A stretch of 64,000 nt of DNA from Narthecium ossifragum. Its lineage: Eukaryota; Streptophyta; Magnoliopsida; Dioscoreales; Nartheciaceae. The DNA is taken from contig OY986969.1 in NCBI GenBank assembly GCA_963920575.1, positions 134,001 through 198,000 of the forward strand, in the 5' to 3' direction. Below, piece by piece: positions 24,318-36,407 of the stretch (position 1 is its first letter; each line of letters opens with the position of its first letter). A program made the position numbers and the translations under genes. The notes under the pieces are model-generated. The model had not been told where the DNA came from. It did no database searches and saw only the letters and a program-made list of their open reading frames with translations.

Positions 24318-25552
24318 CACTCTCCTTTTATGTTGTATCATTATTAGTTCATTATTAGTTGATAATAATAGTTGCTGTGATGGGTTACTCAACAAATTTT
24401 CTCCAAAAAAAAGATTTATTATCAAGCCAGAGAGATTGCCTTGAAGGAGGTGGTACCTGTGGCCCGCATCATGGAGTTCCTAGATGCATTTTTTGGGATC
24501 CTTGGATGAAAAGCTTGCTTGATGTAGCTTTATGTTATGTAAGTCATCCAGGTTTGTATGAATACCGATTTTTTTAGGTATGTTAAATTAAACATGTTTA
24601 AAGCTGATGCTTATTTGCATCATTGCATCTTGTCTTAAAGGACCCATCCTGTTTATTGGCAAAACTCTTTTTTCAGTGCTGTTCGAATATATTTTTCTTA
24701 AATTGTCGCTGCTTACGTGAGAAGAAGTTATGTATAGCGTTTAACTCGTGTAAGATCCCACGTCTTCTGGGTGTATGTACCCAGGTTAATTATCGATTTT
24801 AGTGTTTTTACCTCTCATTTTTTCGAAAAGATTAGTGGTCAGTACCAATCACATTTAAATATGCTCTACATATAAATAACTGCTTAATTGTATTTGAATG
24901 TGTATAGTTGTATATTGTATTTCTTATTGACTTATCTGACAATTATGAATACTCTAACGATTTGACACTATATTAGTTAGAGTTGCAATTGTAGAAGACT
25001 AATAGACCCTTGATTTGATAAGAGGGTATATTCATGTGACTACGAGGGACGGAAGTTCCATTCAACTGCGTCTTTCATCATAGTGTTGGTGCCTTCCAAA
25101 CTACGTATATCCTGCTCGTGAACATCATGGGCCCAAAAGTTTTCGGTCTGGGTGATTCCTGGCCTTACGCCAGATGCCCGGCCCAAAATTTGATGCGCCC
25201 ATGGGCCTTTTGCCGACTTCGGCACGGACAGGCCTACGAGATTTGAGCCCTGAGTCCGACCTACCCGATGGAGTGGCCGAGGTTTGGATTGGGCCTCCAT
25301 TTGGAGCCCATTCCGAGAGAGGCCCAGACATTGTGGGCTAGATCAACGTGGCCCGCCCACGATGAACCCAACATGAAACACTTGTCTAGCACTTATACAG
25401 ACCAATTGGAAGGACATGCTAGAGAAAGCAGTATTCAAGTAATTCTATTTCATGTATAAATATGTGCACATACACTTGTATCCGAATGAAAAAAAAAAAA
25501 ATCAATTCTATGGGTAAAAGAATAAAAATATAGAAAATAAATACAGGCAGCA
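24318..25552. other. Convergent intergenic region, CK2 beta and ClpD 3' ends
   Basis: Contains both 3' untranslated regions. Around 25125-25370 there is a GC-richer block with GGCCCA/TGGGCC motifs that is unlike the AT-rich surroundings and may be a transposon relic, but no ends were found. Confidence 0.45.
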
Positions 25553-28500
25553 TTATAGCATCGAAGTTGCATCAGACAAGCGGATATTGTGAGCAGAGAG
25601 CTGGCTGACAATAGGGCACCCTGAATCATTTATGTCTACCACAACGGTGTCACCAGACTTGTAATCCCCAGAGAGCAGGGCCTCGCTTATTACATCCTCG
25701 ATAAGATTTGTCAGTGCTCTTCTCAGGGGACGAGCTCCATAGCTCCTATCATAGCCTTGCTCACAAACCAAATTCATTAGGCCATCAGATACCTGAAGTC
25801 CAATCCCAAGGGATAGCAATCTGCTCTTCACTTCTTGCAACATTATATTCAGAATTTCCATCATCTGGATAGGGCAAGTTAATTTAAGCATATAAGAGGA
25901 TCGAATATCAACACCATATGCAAGTGATTTGAGAAACATTCAGAACATCGGTCAGGAACAAAAAGCTGTAAGCCGAAGTGGAATAACAGACCTGTGGCTT
26001 TTCAAGGGAGCGGAACACGACAACCTCATCGATTCTGTTCAGTAGTTCTGGCCGGAAATATGCCTTCAACTCCTCCATCACCAGTGCTTTCATTGCAGCA
26101 TATGAGCTCGACTCCCCCTCATCAGCAATCAAGAAACCAATGCTCCGCCTACCCTTCGAGATTGCTGTGGAGCCCACATTGGATGTCATGACAATCAACG
26201 TATTTTTGAATGACACCCTGTGCCCCTGTACGGTGAAACCTTGGGGGTTATTATTAAACATATTAGGCCGCATTGCCTGCCAAAGAACTTAAAGACTGCG
26301 GAAAGTGCAAATCTATATTAAGCTTCCCAAGAAACAAACAATTGACACAAATGAATCAGGAAATTGACGCAAAGCTTTATTGAGAGAGCTAAATGGCTTC
26401 TTCACTCATGTTCATGGGAAGAATACTGAGATCAAGGTACCATATCCGTTGGGAAGATGAGAAGCATTATCTACAGCTGAAAAATTACTCAAATTCTGTT
26501 GATTAAAAGAGCAAAACAGGAATGACTTGAAGAGATTGTAAACAAATGTACATAAGTAATATATAGAAGTTCAAGACTCGTAAGTCTAAATGAAAAACAT
26601 CACACATCCAACCATAAACCATCAATTTATCAGATGCTATCAAAATAGCTAAAGTATTTTGCTGATTAGCTAGATCAACAGGGATTAGACAGTTCTGCGA
26701 GGCAGATTTAGGAACCACAAGGCATATTTTTTTATCTTAAAATGATACTAATGAGTAACCATGTACATGAGGTTACTAACCTGGGAGTCAGTGAGGTGGC
26801 CATCCTCAAATATTTGTAGAAGGATATTAAAGATATCAGGATGAGCTTTCTCTATTTCGTCAAGCAGGACAACTGTGAAAGGTTTTCTCCTGACAGCTTC
26901 CGTTAATGTGCCTCCCTCTCCATAGCCTATATACCCCGGAGGAGATCCAATCAACTTGCTCACAGTATGTCTTTCCATATATTCACTCATGTCTAGTCGT
27001 AGCATGGCAGCCTCCTGTTCAATGAAAATAACCATTTCACATCAGCCAGCAAATGAATACCAGAGTATGACGATTTTTTTGGCCAAATATTCCTCACTGC
27101 ACACATTCTCAATACATAACCAAAAGCAAATTACTCGCGTAAAAACTCTGAAGACTGAAGAAAATGCAAGTCATGAATTAACCATGCATATTGATAACTA
27201 GGTGGAGAGTAGAGAAACTTGCCGATCCAAAGTAGCATGCTGCTAAAGCTTTTGTGAGCTCAGTTTTACCAACTCCTGTCGGGCCACAGAAGAGCATTGC
27301 AGCAATAGGTCTGTCGGGATCCTTTAGGCCAACACGTGACCTCCTTACTGCTCGAGAGATGGCATTGACAGCATCATCTTGACCAATTACACGTTTCTTG
27401 AGTTCATCATCTAGACCAACCAGAAGCTTTACTTCATCTGCAGTCAGCTGCTGAACAGGTATTCCTGACCACAGTGAAGCAACTGTGGCTATTTCTTCCT
27501 GTCCAACAACAACTTGTCTACATGGATGTGAATATCCAGAATTCTCAAGTTACGAAGAAAAAAAATGTAATGAACATATAACTACAAACAGAACTAAAAG
27601 CCAAACATCTCACTCATCGTTGTCGAGTCCAGAAGTTGTAGTTGACTTCATGGAGGATTGGACATCGCCCGCTGCTTCAGAATCTCCAAGACCATCTGTG
27701 CTGTCTTGATCTGGAGAATACTTCAGCTTATTTGTCAATGCCTAGCAACAGAAGAAAATCATAGAAATTTATTCGTGCACGTAGATCACACATGACATGA
27801 GGACAATTTCAAAAGGAACTAATACCACTTCATGCATCGTCTGCACAGCTCTAATCTCCTGCCAATATTCATCAGGAGACTTTGAGAGGATAGAGGTCTG
27901 CTCTTCCTTCCTCCTCTTGAATGAATCCATACAAGCCCTGCTACCCGCTTCATCAATCAGATCGATTGCTTTATCAGGGAGGTTTCTGTCAGGAATATAT
28001 CTTGCTGAGAGGTAAACTGCAGCATTTATGGCTTCTATGGTAAACCTGCACTTATGATGAGTTTCGTATTTCTCACGCAGACCGAGCAGTATCCTCACAG
28101 CATCTTCCTACGAGATGTTGGAGAAGAACCAGTGACGTGGAACTTCAAAAAAAGACAAAGAAAAAAAGGAATATATATATATAGACAATAGACTCTCTAA
28201 AAGTACCTGACTAGGTTCATTGATGAGGACTGGCTGAAACCGTCGTGCTAATGCCTTGTCCTTCTCAAAATGCAGTCTATGCTCATCAATAGTCGTAGAC
28301 GCAATACACTGGCAAAGAGGTTGAGCAGCAGTAGTTAGGAAACGAGTTTGAGATATATGTTTAATCATTAACTCTGCGTCAAATTACCAAGTGTATACTT
28401 GAGTAAAACATACCTGCAATTCACCTCTACCAAGTGCAGGCTTCAACAGATTACTAATATCAAGACCTGTACCCTTACTTCCTCTCCCAACTGTACCAGA

Positions 28501-30170
28501 TCCGATAAGCGTGTGCACCTCATCTATAAACAGGATAACATCACCTAACATTTCACACAAGAAAGTGTCAGAGCACTAGAAGGAGACATGATAGAAGAAT
28601 CTGCTTATGGCCATAGAGCATGTTTTCCTGACCTGCTTTTCGCACCTCGCTGATCAAACCAGTCACCCGTGCTTCTAATTCTCCCCTCTCCTTTGCACCC
28701 GCTATTAGAAAGCCTACATCCAGTGCCATTATCCGTTTTGCCTGCAAAAGAAAGAAATAAGCACAAAAGGATTACTAGAAACTCTATAAGATGAAAGAAG
28801 GCAAACTAATCAACAACGAATCATATAGTACACACCGCAAGAAAGATTGGAATATCTCCATTGACAATGCGAAGGGCCAACCCTTCAGCGATGGCCGTCT
28901 TCCCTACGCCAGGTTCGCCCAACAGAATTGGATTGTTCTTGGTTCTCCGGCACAAAATCTGAACTATTCTCTGAATCTCAGTATCTCGACCAATCACAGG
29001 ATCGATGAGCCCCTCAGCAGCTCGAACTGTTAGATCCACGCAGAACTGGGCCAATGGGCTTTTGTCTGACCATGACAACCAAGAGCTAAATCAGTAATCA
29101 CCTTTTCCACAAGAACAAACCTTTCAACTAGTGCAAACAGATGGCGGCGCAGCTAACCCTTGTTGCTCCCCTCGGTAGAACGCACAGCTGCAGCCTTTCT
29201 GACAGGGGTCTTCTCTTGCTTCTTGTTAGAAGCTGTAGATGGCTCTCTACCATCCTTGGCGAGTTCACCTTGAAGCCTGGAGAGTGCCACCGATGTGAGG
29301 TGATTGAGGTCTGCTCCCAAGCTACAGCCAAAGATCCAAAATTGTCAGGACTCTACAACATAACGGGTGGCACTCCCTTATAACAAGGATGCTATTTCCT
29401 TGATAATCGAAAGTTGCTGGTATTCCCTAGAAATCCTTTTGCCGCGATAAACCATTTGAGGCAATATAGAGACGAAGACTACAGCGAACGAATCAATAGA
29501 AGAAGAAGCACGGGCATGGGATAAGATGAGAATAAATCGGCGATGATTCGCACCTCTTAAGGACCTGGGCGGCACTGCCGTCGTCGACGGTGAAGAGGCC
29601 GATGGCGATGTGCTCGGGGGCGATGAAGTTGCAAGCCATTGTGCGGGAGTACTCGACGGCGGCCTCGAACACCCGCTTGGTGCTGACGGAGAAGGGCACG
29701 TCCGTTGCCGACCCGCCGACCACGGGTGGCGGCCCGTCTTGGTCGGCCCAGATGGACCGAACGGCTTCCCTGGCGCGCGCGATGGTGATGCCGGAACCAA
29801 GGAAGCCGTCAGGGGAGCGATCCTCGGCGACAAGACCAAGGAGGAGGTGCTGCGTGAACACCATGTCGCGACCTAGCGCCCGGGCCTCCCGCTGCGAGAA
29901 GACGACCGCCTTAATGGCGCGCTCCGTGAAGCGCTCGAACACGGCGGAAACGGAGAAGGTCCGCCATCGGCGAGAGCGAGGAGGCTTGGGGTTCGGGTTG
30001 GCGACGCGGAGGAGGGGGTTGTGGTGGTGGGGGAGGCGGAGGAGGATGCGGGCAGTGCGGGCGTGTGGGGATTCGAGGGTATTGCGGGGGTGGCGGGGGA
30101 GAGCGAGGCGGTGGGCGATGGAGTGGACGGTGAGAATGGAGGCGGAGGTGGAGCAGCAGCACGCTTCCAT
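25553..30170 (-). CDS. CLPD: Chloroplast ClpD / ERD1 AAA+ chaperone
   Basis: Hsp100 ATPase of the plastid stroma that feeds substrates to the ClpP/R protease. Twelve minus-strand exons in phase: 30170-29554, 29321-29158, 29065-28836, 28741-28633, 28544-28414, 28308-28207, 28107-27826, 27741-27614, 27517-27223, 27014-26781, 26225-25992, 25864-25553. They give 945 residues, the length I recall for Arabidopsis ERD1. A basic/Ser/Pro-rich transit peptide covers about 1-75, then the Clp N-domain starting [20 protein letters not shown]1 Walker A is GEPGVGKT (310-317) with Walker B Asp381-Glu382. D2 Walker A is GPTGVGKT (666-673) with Walker B Asp738-Glu739, pore loop GYIG, and an IGF-type ClpP-docking loop. 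Intron 9 is GC-AG. ERD1 genes are dehydration- and senescence-induced; a G-box lies upstream. Confidence 0.96.
27015..27222 (-). other. GC-AG intron of ClpD
   Basis: After TTTGGATCG the intron begins GCAAGT at 27222 and ends CAG at 27015. No in-frame GT donor gives the conserved [17 protein letters not shown] join, so the GC donor is required. Confidence 0.88.
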
Positions 30171-31224
30171 GGTAAAGTAAAATACGGTTGTTGATAGATA
30201 GGAGCTTTTATTAGGAGGAGGAGAGCTATCTATGCTATGAGGGAATAGAAAAAGAAAAGAAAAAAAAAAAAGGCAAGGCGTTAAGGAAGGATCCTCCTCC
30301 GGCGACGACGAAGATGATGATTATGATACCTGATTTCTTTCTTTTATTAGATGCTCATACTACTCTGCTGGGCCTCTGGCTGGCGGTGGTTATAATATAG
30401 AGTTGTTGTTATAATATAGAAGGAGATAGAATGAAAGAAAGCACCACCCGTCTTGTCCTCCCTCTCAGTCGGTGTCTGAGGTGGGGGTGGTGGTTTAGGA
30501 GGAGGAAGAGCTCTTCCTTCTTCTTTTTAATCTTTTTTTAAAAGAAAAGAAAAAATTAAAAATTATAAGGGAGGGAGGACTAATTAGTTGACTTGGAGAT
30601 GAGGGAAGGAAGACGTCGATGCTAAGGAGAAGTGGTGGCAATTTGTAAAGGAAAAAAGGATGAAGGAAGGATGGTAGAAATCCTGACCTGGGTTGAGATG
30701 CTGCTGAATAGGAGGAGGAGCTAGTAGAGTCTGAGATCAATTTTGCGTTTGGGTCTGTGTGGTGGTCGGCCACCGCTGCTGACTAGTTCTGGGGTGGTAA
30801 TAATAGTCCAATACATTGGCGGGTCGGACTATGCTAGCTACTACGAGCAATGTCTCGATCGATTTAAGGTTGGGGTGGTCGGCACGTGGTAAATTGGTGC
30901 AGAGAGAGAGAGAGAGAGAGCGCGCGCGCGGGTGAGAGAGACTATCGAACGAAGCCACCGATGAGGCACAGGAAGAGATTGAGGTTGAAATGGGGACCAA
31001 GAAGCGACAATAAGGTAAGGTTGGGGTCGCCGGCACGAGACGCAAAGGCTGCCGTGGGGATTTGGAGAAGAATCATAATTGCAATAGAGCGGAAAACGTG
31101 GACTCCCCCAAGATCATCACTTCTTTCCGATTAAATTGAGCCAGAAAAAGGCTAATAAGCAAACATTTGCAGAGGGGAAAAAGAAAAGAATCAAGGCTAA
31201 AGAGGGTACGTGTAGATTTCATCA
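30171..31224 (-). promoter_or_regulatory. ClpD upstream region with a G-box/ABRE-like motif
   Basis: GGCACGTGG at 30881-30889 contains the G-box CACGTG, about 713 bp before the ClpD ATG. ERD1 promoters are known to respond to dehydration and dark through ACGT-type elements. A GA repeat passing into GCGCGC lies at about 30901-30930. Open frames in this block are low-complexity and not supported as genes. Confidence 0.4.
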
Positions 31225-31529
31225 TCAACTTTATAAGGAATAATAATGGTTAAACCTGGATTAATTCAAATCAACCTAAGTTCTATTAATATTATCTTAT
31301 GCTAAGACTTATATATTATTTTATATACCCTAAGTTAGACTTATAATATTTTTATATTTTATTAGCTATGTTTTATGGTGGCAATGAACAAAAAGCTAGG
31401 ACCAACCTTCGAACCATGAACCACCTACGGGTCAACACAGCCGTCTAACCAGACAAACTACAATGAGTTTGTTAAAATTTTATATTAGTAATAACTAAAA
31501 ACTGTGCCAGGGGCACAGGTGAGTACTAG
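31225..31529 (+). mobile_element. Short non-autonomous Helitron, copy 1
   Basis: Begins TCAACTTTATAAGG after an A (31224). It ends with the hairpin CTGTGCC-AGG-GGCACAG (31502-31518), followed 7 bp later by CTAG (31526-31529) and a T. TC start, 3' hairpin and CTRR|T end are the Helitron rules. Confidence 0.75.
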
Positions 31530-31811
31530 TCAACCTTATAATGAGCAATAACGGTTACAACCGTTTCTCTCTTATTAATTTATTTACATGTATATTTTCC
31601 TAAATTAACTTTGTATATTGTTATCATAATTTCCTATGTTAGTTTTAAATATACATCCTTATCTACCTTAAAAGATCCGATGATAGTTATCCCTTATGAC
31701 AAATTATAATTAAATAAATAAAAAAAAGATAGTGGGTTGATGTGTAAGTTATTATAGAGATAGTAGGGGCGGACAGTTAGCCGTGCCAGGTGGCACGGGC
31801 CCACCACCTAG
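31530..31811 (+). mobile_element. Short non-autonomous Helitron, copy 2, head-to-tail with copy 1
   Basis: Begins TCAACCTTATAATGAG directly after the CTAG of copy 1. It ends with hairpin CCGTGCC-AGGT-GGCACGG (31781-31798), then CTAG (31808-31811) followed by T. Starts and hairpin sequences are close to copy 1, so both belong to one family. Confidence 0.75.
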
Positions 31812-32468
31812 TATAGCAATATAGCACAAACCCAGCAGCGATACCAACCTCACATTCGACCAAGTTCGGCCCGTAAAAACACGCATTTGATCACTCCATC
31901 AAAACACCTGGACTAGCTCGCTCCTCCAACATCATCATGCATGTCAATGAGAAAAATAGCCAAAGCTCAAATCCCCTCATGTGGTATATCCTTCTTTGCA
32001 TGCCCGCTGTGGAACATGTCAGACTAAGCCAAGTTAAATTTGGTGGCTTCCAATCTCTACAAATTACCTACCTAGCCATATTCTCCTCGTCTACTTGTTC
32101 TACGAGGAATTGGCCGGTAGAGAGGGGCGGCCCTAACAAGCAAGCATGAGCGCAGATGGTTCTGAAGCTCCTGAGTGTTGATTGCCTAAGAAGTACCATG
32201 CAATCAGCAGCAAGTCTATTCTTGCATGCAGTTTTTGGAGTTAACGATTGTTAGGACTTGAGAGGCCATTTCATTCACACAGGCTTTGGCTTTTGGAAAA
32301 CCATGAACCTCCAGGAGGGATGTTAGTATCACCAAGTAATCTGGACTTTTTCAACTGATCCGGCGTCGCTTGGACTTTTCACGCAGGAAATGATACTTCG
32401 AGGTTATTCGCCCCATTTCATCAAATTTGTTGATGTCTCTCTTATCTTTAAGATACCCAAACAATCGC
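31812..32468. other. Unassigned sequence next to the gag remnant
   Basis: No gene is supported. 32421-32475 is shared with 62895-62946 (see repeat entry). The rest is unrecognised and may be repeat-derived. Confidence 0.3.
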
Positions 32469-32475
32469 TCACATC
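32421..32475. repeat. Dispersed repeat, also at 62895-62946
   Basis: Both copies read TCAAATTTGTTGATGTCTCT, then CTTATCTTTAAGA and CCCAAACAATC, in the same orientation, with about five differences over 52 bp. Outside the block the flanks differ. Confidence 0.85.
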
Positions 32476-33035
32476 ATAAGACAAGGTCGAACGCGCAGGG
32501 GAAAGTACGCGTCGAGGAAAGACGACCAGAACACGGCCCATGATGGGTCACTCTCGTCCCTGACGGACTGAGCTGAGCGCCACCAGTTCAAAGCGTCCCC
32601 GTCGAGCTGGAACGCGGCAAGTCTGACCCGAATCCGGTCATCCTGGACGAAAAGAGTGTCAAGGACGCGACTGACTCCCTCCATCCAGTCGTCCGTCATC
32701 GCTGGATCACCCCCAACACCGTTGAACCTAGGTGAGTTCAACCTCTGAAAGTCGATCACCGTTGTCGCAATAACACGTTGGTCAAGTGGGGGAGAGACCT
32801 TCTCGGTGACAAAAGAAGCATCCTCCTCCACCACGACCTCAAACCTCGGCCCTGGCTCTGGTGCAGGTGCCCGGGGTAGGGTTGCCTTGACCCCTACGAC
32901 CCGTCGGGCGGCGCGCTCATCGCACGCACTACCGCGATCCAAAACTGGATAGCTAGCCCGACTGCCTGTCATCTGCACATTTTTCAAAGACGACAGGTAT
33001 ACACTCGTTAGAGACCAAAACAGAACAACAAACAA
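32469..33035 (-). pseudogene. Retrotransposon gag fragment (Ty3-type)
   Basis: Minus-strand frame of 188 codons. After a Glu/Pro-rich start comes the typical Retrotrans_gag sequence: FNGVGGDPAMTDDWMEGVSR, then LAAFQLDGDALNWWRS and WAVFWSSFLDAYFP. The frame stops right after this and no protease, reverse transcriptase or integrase follows. The order gag, primer site, LTR (to the right) shows this is the 5' end of a minus-strand element. Confidence 0.82.
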
Positions 33036-33158
33036 TAAAAAGAAAACAAGTCACATACGAGCAAGAACAAGCACACATGGATGCTCTACTCCTAGAACTA
33101 TCTCAATCCACACTCAAAACCTTAACCGCAAGCCTAATCCTATCCCTGGGATCTACAA

Positions 33159-33173
33159 CCTGCTCTGATACCA
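33159..33173 (-). other. Primer binding site, initiator-Met tRNA type
   Basis: Minus strand TGGTATCAGAGCAGG, 3 bp inside the LTR edge at 33177. This is the classic plant LTR-retrotransposon primer site. Confidence 0.85.
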
Positions 33174-33904
33174 AGTTGTCACACCCCGACCCAGAAAACC
33201 CATCCGATCCGGAGCATGAGGGTTCTTATACTATTCACATCCAAGCTGGCGCATTACAACACAAAACGGAATTAATTTAAACTTAAAAACTTCCAATGGC
33301 ATGATAATAGATCTAACAATCTAGAGATTAATATCGCGGAATAAAACTCAATCAAAAGAGGGAACATGATTTCATATATTTAATATCAAGTATAACATAT
33401 ACCAAATCCTAAAAAGATACTATATACAAATACTGCCGAAAAATAAGTATGTCCCTCCACGACCTCAAGTGCCTCCGAAAGTCGACGCGCCGCCAAGACC
33501 TGATCCAGCTGGAACTGCTGAGGATGAGCCAACGCCTGCACCTGCAAACGCAGCCCGGGTAGGAATGAGCAACAAAGCTCAGTAGGGTTCTACTCTACTC
33601 TACGTCGCACAGGAAAAAGGGAAAACTACAAAGTTCTAGGTTTCGTCTCATCTCTAAGGAAAACTCATGTTACATCAACCGCCTGCCCCAGGGCACGCGG
33701 TCTATGACCTCCACTTTCAACAGCCGTCCCTCACAACAACCAAGCGCTCCAGCGCTGAAGCAACATGGCATAGGACACAGGGTGGCACGTAACTTCCCTT
33801 AACACGAATACTGAGCATGAGACTAGAACTCTGGGCGACCTCTATACTTCAAACAACATATAGTAGCCAATTAGACACATCCTCGAGAATACAGAGATTT
33901 AGCA

Positions 33905-33962
33905 TAAAAATCACGACCTAGTCCTTGATACCATAAAAATCACGCCCTAATCCTTGATACCC
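33905..33962. repeat. 29-bp tandem duplication inside LTR A
   Basis: The unit ATAAAAATCACG(A/C)CCTA(G/A)TCCTTGATACC occurs twice in a row. Confidence 0.8.
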
Positions 33963-34827
33963 AGCTACGGTCCTAGAGCTAGATCCGAGCTACCCGAGAG
34001 CCTTGGATCGGCAAAAACCCTATTCACCCACGCCCTAACCTTATGCTCTAATGTAAACAAGATGCATGCAATACTCATGCACAAATACAGAGACAAAGCA
34101 TGCAACAATATGACATCAATTATACAGGGCTGGCCATAGCCAATAGCTAGCCAAAGGGTAAGCATAGCAAGGGTCTAAAGCAATGAAGATCTAACTACCA
34201 AGATAAAGACAAAGCATATATACAATAGCCTTTAGTGCACCATGGCACCTAACATGCTAAGGTTCCATAGTTATCCCGCAGATAACTGATCCATAAGCAA
34301 TCAACGAGCAACAGAGTCAATCTCAGCATTACAACGACGTCCACAGTCGTCAACCGAAATTACTACAACGGGGATACGACCCCTGCAAAGCCAACAAGCC
34401 ACACAACAAGATATATAATCTACCAGTACAACGGGTTATGCCCCCAGCGTAGGCGGCAATCAGCGTGGCTATTAATCAAAGTAGTAAATCTATACTAAGC
34501 ATGCAAGGCACATTTTTGGCCCATTTATACTAAACATTCTCAGGAGTCATCACCCTCCCGATTAACTATAAAGCGATAGAGCAATTACAAACTATATCTA
34601 TATAGGTATACCATGCTTTATCGTAAAACTGCTTGAAAATGGTACAAACCGGTAAACCGATCCGGAATCCAATTCACGACATAATCCAAGGATAAACCCG
34701 TTAAAATTTCAATTAAAATATTATAATAATCCTTACCTACCATCAGGAAAGCCACACGAGAAATTTGGGTCGAAAAGAAACCAAAAATACCAAATTCGGA
34801 TAAATTATAACAAATCAGCATATAAAA

Positions 34828-35107
34828 GATCGATCATCTTACCCAAGATGATCGATCATTCATATAGATGCTCACTATCAAGGAGAAATGATCGATCTTC
34901 ACCCTAAGGAATATCAATCTTCCTTACGAGTGTTCCCTACCTGAAAGGAAAATGATCGATCATGATACCCATGATTGATCCCTTCCAAGTAGTCTCCCTA
35001 TCCAGGAGAAATGATCGATCTCTCCTCACAAGGAAGATCGATCATCCTTCAGACGAGATAGAGCAATTCAAAAAAAAGTGATCGATCATTTTACCCAAAT
35101 GATCGAT
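34828..35107. repeat. Cluster of eight GATCGATC palindromes
   Basis: Eight perfect GATCGATC sites in 280 bp, mostly in the context AATGATCGATC or AAGATCGATCATC, plus degenerate ones (ATGATTGATCC, TATCAATCTT). They are not simple tandem copies: spacer sequences differ, but phrases such as AGGAGAAATGATCGATCT recur. Confidence 0.9.
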
Positions 35108-36389
35108 CCTTCATAAGTCGGCATGAAAGGTGAATAGTGGCTTAAATCTAATTTCTTGAATTTCGATAATCAAAACTCGTCGAAATCAAACCAAACTTGG
35201 TAGACATGTGAAATTGGATGTGGGGAATCTAACGACACTAAGAAATCCAGCTTTGGATGATAAAATCCTCCGAATTAAATCAAATTGCCCAAAAATCGAC
35301 GAAGCCGAAGAAAAACTGAATTTGTTGGATTTGATCTAACAAACGGCGATGGAATCCATTCAAACTTTGCAGGAATGTCTATTTCATGATGGGGAATTCA
35401 TTCATGCAATAAAAACCAAACTCATATCGTGAAATATCATATATGAAACCGACAAAAATACAGAATTCGATCGAAAGCTTCCAAGCATAGAAAGGAACTA
35501 GAATACAGAAAAGAAAAGCATTCCAACAAACACAACATCCACAAATCAATTAAAAGCGATCCTAGGGTTACTAATTCATCAGAATTGGGTAGAAACACCT
35601 ACATGTAGCAACAAGTATGCGATCTACGAATCCCTCGCCTCCGATCCACGCGGATCCGTGCCAAAAAACCGTAGCCCATGCTCCAGCCGACAACCAAGGG
35701 GCCAACCGACAACCAAGGGGAGAGAGAGAAGGGAAAGAGAGAGAAGAGAGAGAAAAGAAAGGGGTATTTATAGAGAAAGGGGCATTTAAGCCCGCGCACT
35801 GCCACGTGGTGCGAGTACCAAGAACAGAGGAAGGTACTCCCAACTACACCACCCTTCAAGGGTAGGTGCCAAAGAACAATACGCGAACTGTTCCCAACAC
35901 TCAACCAACAGTGTCCCTAGTGGCCCCGACAAGCGCCACTAAGCATCACTTCCTGGGACGGCAAGAAAACAACGGCTTCCCAAGCAAGCGATACTCCCAG
36001 ATGTCCAAGACATCCAGGATCCGGGACACCCCTTCAATCAGTCCTCTACTGTCGAAGGATCTCCACCATCGCCTTTAGACCATAACGGGTCCACCTCTCG
36101 GGATTCCAAGAGTATAAAGGCGACACACGTCCTATTCCCTACTCGTTCATCTCCAGCACGGGGGGAGATACACTGTCATCGAGGGAACGGACAGCGCCGG
36201 TGTGCGTGCACACCTCCCCTTGAGGCGTCACGACACAACCGAAAACCAAAACACAACAGCAATCAACCTAACTAATGCACATCACACGCATTCGCAAACA
36301 GTCATGCAAGGATGTTCTAGACCTAGAACTATCCCATTCCACGCTAAAAATCTCAACCGCAAGCCTAATCCTATCCCTGGGATCTACAA

Positions 36390-36404
36390 CCTGCTCTGAT
36401 ACCA
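36390..36404 (-). other. Primer binding site of the second LTR element (B)
   Basis: Minus strand TGGTATCAGAGCAGG, 3 bp inside the LTR edge at 36408. The adjacent internal sequence (about 36300-36390) matches that next to element A. Confidence 0.85.
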
Positions 36405-36407
36405 AAC

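Larger units (their letters stand above)
33177..35899 (-). mobile_element. Long LTR (A) of the minus-strand gag element, outer edge uncertain
   Basis: On the + strand it begins TGTCACACCCCGACC beside the primer site. It shares blocks with LTR B, for example TACCCGAGAGCCTTGGATCG against TACCCGAGAACCCCGGATCG, and the CAGTAGGGTTCTACTCTA block. The far edge at about 35899 (CCCAACA) is a guess based on where similarity to internal B sequence resumes. Confidence 0.55.

Noticed and set aside
29590..30180. 196-codon frame on the + strand
   Set aside because: Antisense shadow of the GC-rich first exon of ClpD.
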